Source of the DNA: Flavobacteriales bacterium
GTDB lineage: Bacteria; Bacteroidota; Bacteroidia; Flavobacteriales_D; Parvicellaceae
DNA: 19,794 nucleotides
Reading direction: 5' to 3'
Assembly (NCBI GenBank): GCA_026993705.1
Contig: JALWSJ010000233.1
Span: 1 to 19,794, forward strand
Shown here: positions 15,535 to 19,794 of the stretch, piece after piece
Position numbering within the stretch: position 1 is the first letter of the stretch
Layout: the number at the start of each line of letters is the position of its first letter
Program-made: the position numbers and the translations under genes
Notes under the pieces: model-generated
Seen by the model: only the letters and a program-made list of their open reading frames with translations
Databases searched by the model: none
What the model was told of the DNA's origin: nothing

Positions 15535-18195
15535 ATGCGTATTTTTTTATTCTTACTTCTTTTCTCTTTTAGTACTACATTGTTTAGTCAAGACTTTGCG
15601 GTAGTTAAGGGCGTGGTAAATAATGAGATTGAGACGCCTGTTCGGGACGTGAATGTGAGCGTTGCCGGAAATAAAACATTGGGAACAGTTTCTAACTTAC
15701 GGGGAGAGTATGAGCTGAAAATTCCTGCGAACAAAAAAGTTGTATTGGTATTTTCTAGTGTGGAATATCAATTGAAAAAAGTTACGGTTCGGTTGAATGA
15801 GGGGGAGGTCCGCAAACTGGATGTTAAACTCAATTATAAAACATTGGGGACTGTTACTGTTGAAGGACATAAACCAACTTACGGAGCGATTGAACGGTGG
15901 GATCATTCGCTGAAGCCAAGTCAAATTGCCACACCTGCTGAGAATCTAGAGAACACCTTGCAATTTTCTCAATTTGGAGTCAGTCAGAACAATGAATTGT
16001 CGGCGGGGTATAATGTGAGAGGTGGTAATTTTAATGAAAACCTTGTTTATGTAAACGGAATTGAGGTTTATCGACCGTTTTTGGCTCGTTCGGGACAGCA
16101 AGAAGGGTTGAGTTTTGTCAATCCCTATTTGGTGGATAATATCTTGTTTTCGGCAGGAGGATTTAATGCAAATTACGGAGATAAATTATCTTCGGTTTTG
16201 GACATCACTTATAGAGAACCTAAAAAATTTAAAGGAGCTTTTACCGCTAGTTTATTGGGAGCGGCTATTAATGTAGAAGACACCATAAACCGACGGTCAA
16301 ATTTTATTATGGGAGTTCGTTACCGAACAAATGCTTATCTTTTGGGAGCACTAGACACAAAGGGTGATTATAAACCTACTTATGTTGATTTTCAAGGTAT
16401 GTATAATTATTATCTGAACGAAAATCTAAAACTTACCCTGTTTGGAACGTATTCAAGTAATACATATAATGTTATCCCTAAAAACAGGGAAACAAATTAT
16501 GGTTCTATTAATCAAGCATTGCGGTTTACGGTTTTTTATGAGGGGCAAGAGGTAACACAATTCAACACGTATATGGGAGCTGCCAAACTACAACAAAACG
16601 TAACGGATAAGCTAACCCTGAATTACATTACCTCAACATACAACAGCAAGGCTTTTGAAACGTTTGATTTGCTTGGTGAATATAAACTTGATGAACTGGA
16701 ACGCGATTTAAGTAAAGATACTTATGGAGATGTTGCTTTTAACAGAGGTGTTGGTGCTTTTTTGAGACATGCCCGAAACAAACTAGACGCTACCGTAAGT
16801 AACATTTCAACAAATGGAAATTATTACGGAAACGGTTACACTTTGAGCTTTGGTGCGAAAGTGCAACACGAAGAAATAAAAGACAAACTAAACGAATGGA
16901 AATACCTTGACTCTGCACGATTTAACATTCCTCACCCTGCCGACTCGGTAGGTTATGTTGACCCGACAGCACAAGAATATCAATTCTTAGACCTGAGCTA
17001 CTCATTAAAATCGAAAAACAACATACAATCCAACCGATTAATGGGCTATGCGATGATTGAGAAAAACTTTTACTTTCCTGACACCATAAGAGTTATTGAC
17101 AGCATCCAAACTTCGGATAGCGTTTACGCTATCGATACCACATTTGAAAGTTCTCGTTTTTTAAATACAACCTTTGGTATTCGAGCTAATCATTGGACAT
17201 ACAACGGACAAACGGTTTTTTCTCCGCGTTTTAACGTTACTTACAAACCTGCATGGTTCTTTGTAAAAGGAGAAGATTTATACCGAAGAAATGTTTCTTT
17301 TCGATTTGCGACAGGGTTTTATTATCAACCACCTTTTTATAGGGAATTAAGAAATTTAGCAGGAGAACTCAATCCGCAAATAAGAGCCCAAAAATCCATA
17401 CATTTCGTTTTAGGTTCGGACTACACTTTTTTTGTTAAAAACCGACCTTTTAAACTCGGTGCGGAAATTTATTATAAAATAATGACCGACGTCATTCCCT
17501 ATAAAGTGGACAACGTTCGTATTCGTTATTACGGAAAAAATAACGCAAAGGCTTACGCAAAAGGAATTGACATAAAAGTAAACGGCGAATTTGTAAAAGG
17601 GATTGAGTCGTATGCTTCTATTTCCTATTTAAAAACAGAAGAAGATATATTAGATGATTATTATTACAAATATTACAATGCGGAGGGAAAAGAAATCATC
17701 GCCGGATATACCGCTGATAACGTCGCCGTTGACAGTGCTAAAATCACTCCCGGATACATCCCCAGACCTACCGACCAACGCGTTAATTTTTCTTTATTCT
17801 TTCAAGATAAAATGCCGGAAGAATGGAACACACCTAAGATGAGATGGAGTACATTTAAGGTGAATCTAACAATGGTATTTGGTTCAAGACTTCCTTACGG
17901 ACCTCCTGGCAAACCTAGATATGCAGACACATTGAGAACTCCTTTTTACAGAAGAGTAGATATCGGATTTAGCAAAGATTTGATAGGAGATTTTTCCGAC
18001 CGTACAAAATTCGGAGCAAAATCGGTATGGAATAATGTAGATAAAATGTGGATATCGTTGGAAGTTTTCAATTTATTGGATATCTCCAACACGATTAACT
18101 ACACGTGGATAACCGATGTTACCGGACGAAAATACTCAATACCAACCTATATGACCTCACGAAGAATAAACCTTAAACTGGTCGTTCAATTTTAA
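15535..18195 (+). CDS. TonB-dependent outer-membrane receptor with carboxypeptidase-regulatory-like domain
   Basis: The product has 886 residues. A signal peptide (1-18, MRIFLFLLLFSFSTTLFS) precedes a carboxypeptidase-D regulatory-like beta-sandwich (about 21-100: VKGVVNN, TLGTVSNLRGEYEL, DVKL). The plug follows (about 115-225: YNVRGGNFNENLVYVNGIEVYRPF, FSAGGFNANYGDKLSSVLDI). The remainder is a beta-barrel with many aromatic, alternating strands, and the chain ends RINLKLVVQF with the terminal Phe typical of outer-membrane proteins. Such receptors import ligands using TonB/ExbBD energy; the substrate is not predictable, and no SusD-like lipoprotein is nearby. The frame is open upstream to 15397, but those 46 codons translate the structured repeat, so I place the start at the ATG at 15535, immediately before the signal peptide. 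The cyclase-family gene follows after 7 bp. Confidence 0.93.
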   Translation: MRIFLFLLLFSFSTTLFSQDFAVVKGVVNNEIETPVRDVNVSVAGNKTLGTVSNLRGEYELKIPANKKVVLVFSSVEYQLKKVTVRLNEGEVRKLDVKLNYKTLGTVTVEGHKPTYGAIERWDHSLKPSQIATPAENLENTLQFSQFGVSQNNELSAGYNVRGGNFNENLVYVNGIEVYRPFLARSGQQEGLSFVNPYLVDNILFSAGGFNANYGDKLSSVLDITYREPKKFKGAFTASLLGAAINVEDTINRRSNFIMGVRYRTNAYLLGALDTKGDYKPTYVDFQGMYNYYLNENLKLTLFGTYSSNTYNVIPKNRETNYGSINQALRFTVFYEGQEVTQFNTYMGAAKLQQNVTDKLTLNYITSTYNSKAFETFDLLGEYKLDELERDLSKDTYGDVAFNRGVGAFLRHARNKLDATVSNISTNGNYYGNGYTLSFGAKVQHEEIKDKLNEWKYLDSARFNIPHPADSVGYVDPTAQEYQFLDLSYSLKSKNNIQSNRLMGYAMIEKNFYFPDTIRVIDSIQTSDSVYAIDTTFESSRFLNTTFGIRANHWTYNGQTVFSPRFNVTYKPAWFFVKGEDLYRRNVSFRFATGFYYQPPFYRELRNLAGELNPQIRAQKSIHFVLGSDYTFFVKNRPFKLGAEIYYKIMTDVIPYKVDNVRIRYYGKNNAKAYAKGIDIKVNGEFVKGIESYASISYLKTEEDILDDYYYKYYNAEGKEIIAGYTADNVAVDSAKITPGYIPRPTDQRVNFSLFFQDKMPEEWNTPKMRWSTFKVNLTMVFGSRLPYGPPGKPRYADTLRTPFYRRVDIGFSKDLIGDFSDRTKFGAKSVWNNVDKMWISLEVFNLLDISNTINYTWITDVTGRKYSIPTYMTSRRINLKLVVQF

Positions 18196-18202
18196 AAACA
18201 GT

Positions 18203-18937
18203 ATGATTCTTACTTTAGAAAACGGCAAACAAATTGACACCGCTCAACCTTTGGATATTTCCATTGAACTCAACGAACATTCCACAACAGCTTGGTATGT
18301 ACCTCCGGTAAAAATAGTCCCTGTTACCGGCGAAAACTTTACAGGAAAAGTCTCCGAAGGAGGTTCTGTAAATTTCAACAACATTAGTTTTAATCCACAC
18401 GGAAACGGTACGCACACCGAATGCGTTGGGCACATCACCCCCAAATTTTACTCCATTAACGATTGCCTTACACAATTTCATTTCAACGCCTTGTTAATTT
18501 CAATCGTTCCCAGCGAAACCAACGGCGACAAAATCATCACGCAAGAGCAAATAGAAGAAAAACTAACACAACACAACAGTTTCGAAGCACTTATTATCAG
18601 AACACTCCCCAATAGCATAGAAAAAACCATCAAAAATCGAAGCAATACCAATTGGACATATTTATCCGAATCAACAATGACCTATATCAGAGAACGCGGA
18701 ATCAACCATTTACTCATAGACACCCCTTCAGTCGATAAAGAAGACGACGGAGGAAAATTACTAGCTCACAAAGCCTTCTGGAACTACCCTAACGCCACCA
18801 GAAAAAACGCCACCATCACTGAAATGGTTTACATTCCGGACGAGATAAAAGACGGGGCTTATCTCCTAAATCTTCAAATCAGCAGTTTTAAAAACGATGC
18901 CTCTCCAAGTAAACCGGTATTATACGAATATTTATAA
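18203..18937 (+). CDS. Cyclase-family metal-dependent hydrolase (kynurenine formamidase-like)
   Basis: The product has 244 residues. The metal-binding signature of the cyclase/KynB family, HxGTHxDxPxH, appears as HGNGTHTECVGH (66-77), with Glu73 in the usual Asp position and Cys74-Val75 replacing the usual residues before His77. A second conserved block is LLIDTPSVDKEDDGGKLLAHKAFW. KynB-type members hydrolyse N-formylkynurenine, but many homologues act on other amides or lactones and no kynurenine-pathway genes are nearby, so I give no substrate. No signal peptide is present, so it should be cytoplasmic. It starts 7 bp after the TonB receptor gene and is probably cotranscribed. Its stop codon directly touches structured-repeat copy 5. 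Confidence 0.88.
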   Translation: MILTLENGKQIDTAQPLDISIELNEHSTTAWYVPPVKIVPVTGENFTGKVSEGGSVNFNNISFNPHGNGTHTECVGHITPKFYSINDCLTQFHFNALLISIVPSETNGDKIITQEQIEEKLTQHNSFEALIIRTLPNSIEKTIKNRSNTNWTYLSESTMTYIRERGINHLLIDTPSVDKEDDGGKLLAHKAFWNYPNATRKNATITEMVYIPDEIKDGAYLLNLQISSFKNDASPSKPVLYEYL

Positions 18938-19080
18938 TTTGGGCGTTCCCCCTTTCAGTACAAGACACATTTCGCTACCGCTAAACGTGTCTTGTACTGA
19001 AAGGGGTCGGGCTATCCACTATATCTTTTGCCTGCCATAAAGGCAAGCAGGCAAAAGGATGCCGTTCCTATCCCTAACGC
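18938..19080 (-). repeat. Structured repeat, copy 5 (143 bp)
   Basis: In reverse orientation, the tail (TTTGGGCGTTCCCC on the plus strand) starts on the base after the cyclase-gene stop codon, and the head (TATCCCTAACGC) ends at 19080. Hairpin 2 is a perfect 20-bp stem 18949-18968/18987-19006 with arm TTTCAGTACAAGACAC on the element strand, unlike every other copy. The loop is GTTTAGCGGTAGCGAAAT. Hairpin 1 pairs CTTTTGCCTG with CAGGCAAAAG. It lies where the terminator of the TonB-receptor/cyclase operon would be expected, but has no U-tract. Confidence 0.9.
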
Positions 19081-19120
19081 ATATATTTAGAACGTTCAGC
19101 ATCAAGTATTGCAATTCAAA

Positions 19121-19672
19121 ATGAATACAACAACAAAAAATATAAAAACACTAATCATTTACATTAGCTCTTTACTAATTGTACTCAGCATCTTTAGCAG
19201 TGTAGATAAAAACAGCTTCGAAAAGCACTTTTGCAATAGTGACACTCTATACCTTCCCTCTTTATACGATGATTTGTTTATAACCCACAATCCTATTAGT
19301 GATTTTTATCTGAACTCCGCTCCCAATTTTTTTCCTGATATGATTTTTTATTTCCTGTTAAAGAAAATATTCAATTTTAACGTTATAGCAACAGCTATTA
19401 CATTTGCCTCGTTCCAAATTTTCTTTTTGGTTCTATTACTAAAAAGTATAGGAAACAAACTGAGCAAAAACAGTTGCATTATTGATTGGGGTTTATTCAT
19501 GATGATCCTCTTTGCAATCCCTTCTATCTATGAAGACAACTTTTTATTTACGTTTTACTGGCTGATAAACTCTTATCATCTGGGTAGTTTTATAGTTTCA
19601 CTCGTCTTGTTACTACTCGTTTATCAGAAACTTTATAAAGAAAAAACAGGAATCTTTTCATTGCTATTTTAA
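19121..19672 (+). pseudogene. Multi-pass membrane protein of unknown function, probably frameshifted or truncated
   Basis: The frame from the ATG at 19121 gives 183 residues (an in-frame TTG at 19109 is also possible). Hydrophobic segments lie at about 10-30, 73-105, 123-137 and 146-164. Between the first two is SDTLYLPSLYDDLF, followed by NFFPDMIFYFLLKK. The style resembles large polytopic membrane proteins related to glycosyltransferases or O-antigen proteins, but I cannot name the family. The protein stops abruptly (GIFSLLF) right after a hydrophobic, strongly basic stretch. Stepping back one base in the TTTT at 19667-19670 continues as LTFLAVISDSNYSA before another stop at 19711-19713. 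This suggests a -1 frameshift or a gene cut off by a junction near 19700. It could instead be a genuinely short protein. Confidence 0.5.
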
Positions 19673-19794
19673 CCTTTCTAGCTGTTATTTCAGATAGTAA
19701 CTATTCAGCCTGATTAGAATCCAGCATAGCTAGTAAAATAATGTTTTCGAATATTGAAGCAGAATTTTTAATTGAAGTGTCAACAACCGACCTC
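19673..19794. other. Window end: no assignable gene
   Basis: Two short open frames run off the edge. On the minus strand 19701-19793 is open and ends AMLDSNQAE before a TAG at 19701-19703; it could be the C-terminus of a gene or transposase beyond the window. On the plus strand an ATG at 19741 opens MFSNIEAEFLIEVSTTDL. They overlap, so at most one is likely to be real, and the sequence does not decide which. Confidence 0.25.

Noticed and set aside
18938..19080. Ordinary Rho-independent terminator
   Set aside because: The long stem lies at an operon end but has no U-tract, and the same element also sits before a start codon and in gene-free DNA. A terminator effect is possible, but it is not the element's main identity.

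Overview
The window reads as chromosomal DNA from a low-GC member of the Bacteroidota, most likely order Flavobacteriales. The evidence is a C-terminal type IX secretion (T9SS) type-B sorting domain, a carboxypeptidase-regulatory-like/plug TonB receptor, an ileS/DksA-like/lspA gene order I associate with this phylum, a long LspA with the insertion typical of the phylum, and TAnnTTTG-type -7 promoter boxes. Species cannot be named.

Layout. (1) 1-104: the right end of an IS66-family insertion sequence, with the last 26 codons of its transposase and a terminal repeat. It sits inside a copy of a structured repeat (105-202). (2) 203-6925: six minus-strand housekeeping genes that look like one operon, in transcription order enoyl-CoA hydratase/isomerase, type-2 isoleucyl-tRNA synthetase with a rearranged HIGH motif (GIHH), DksA-like protein without its zinc cysteines, SdpI-family membrane protein, lipoprotein signal peptidase LspA and type I asparaginase. 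(3) About 7022-7855: a gene-free region built from two 302-bp compound repeats facing each other across a 104-bp spacer. (4) 7961-14755: one 2264-residue secreted multidomain protein on the minus strand (N-terminal DUF/SBBP-type region, PKD, Ig-like and tandem-95-like domains, 18 calcium-binding TSP3-like repeats, T9SS sorting domain), with a clear terminator and a candidate promoter. (5) 14756-15527: AT-rich intergenic DNA with a 179-bp inverted-repeat-bounded element and another structured repeat. (6) 15535-18937: a TonB-dependent receptor and a cyclase-family hydrolase, 7 bp apart on the plus strand. (7) 18938-19080: a further structured repeat. (8) 19121-19672: a membrane-protein gene that appears frameshifted or truncated near the window edge.

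The strongest candidate for something poorly described is the repeat family: five copies at 105-202, 7285-7437, 7542-7694, 15374-15527 and 18938-19080. All share a constant head (GCGTTAGGGATAGAACG), a constant middle (TGATAGCCCGACCCC) and a constant tail (GGGGGAACGCCC). Each holds a 20-bp stem capped by a 17-18-nt loop. The stem sequence differs almost completely between four classes while pairing and length are kept, which is the pattern expected of a conserved nucleic-acid structure. In three copies the tail lies within 0-7 nt of a stop or start codon. I do not recognise the family and do not assign it a function.
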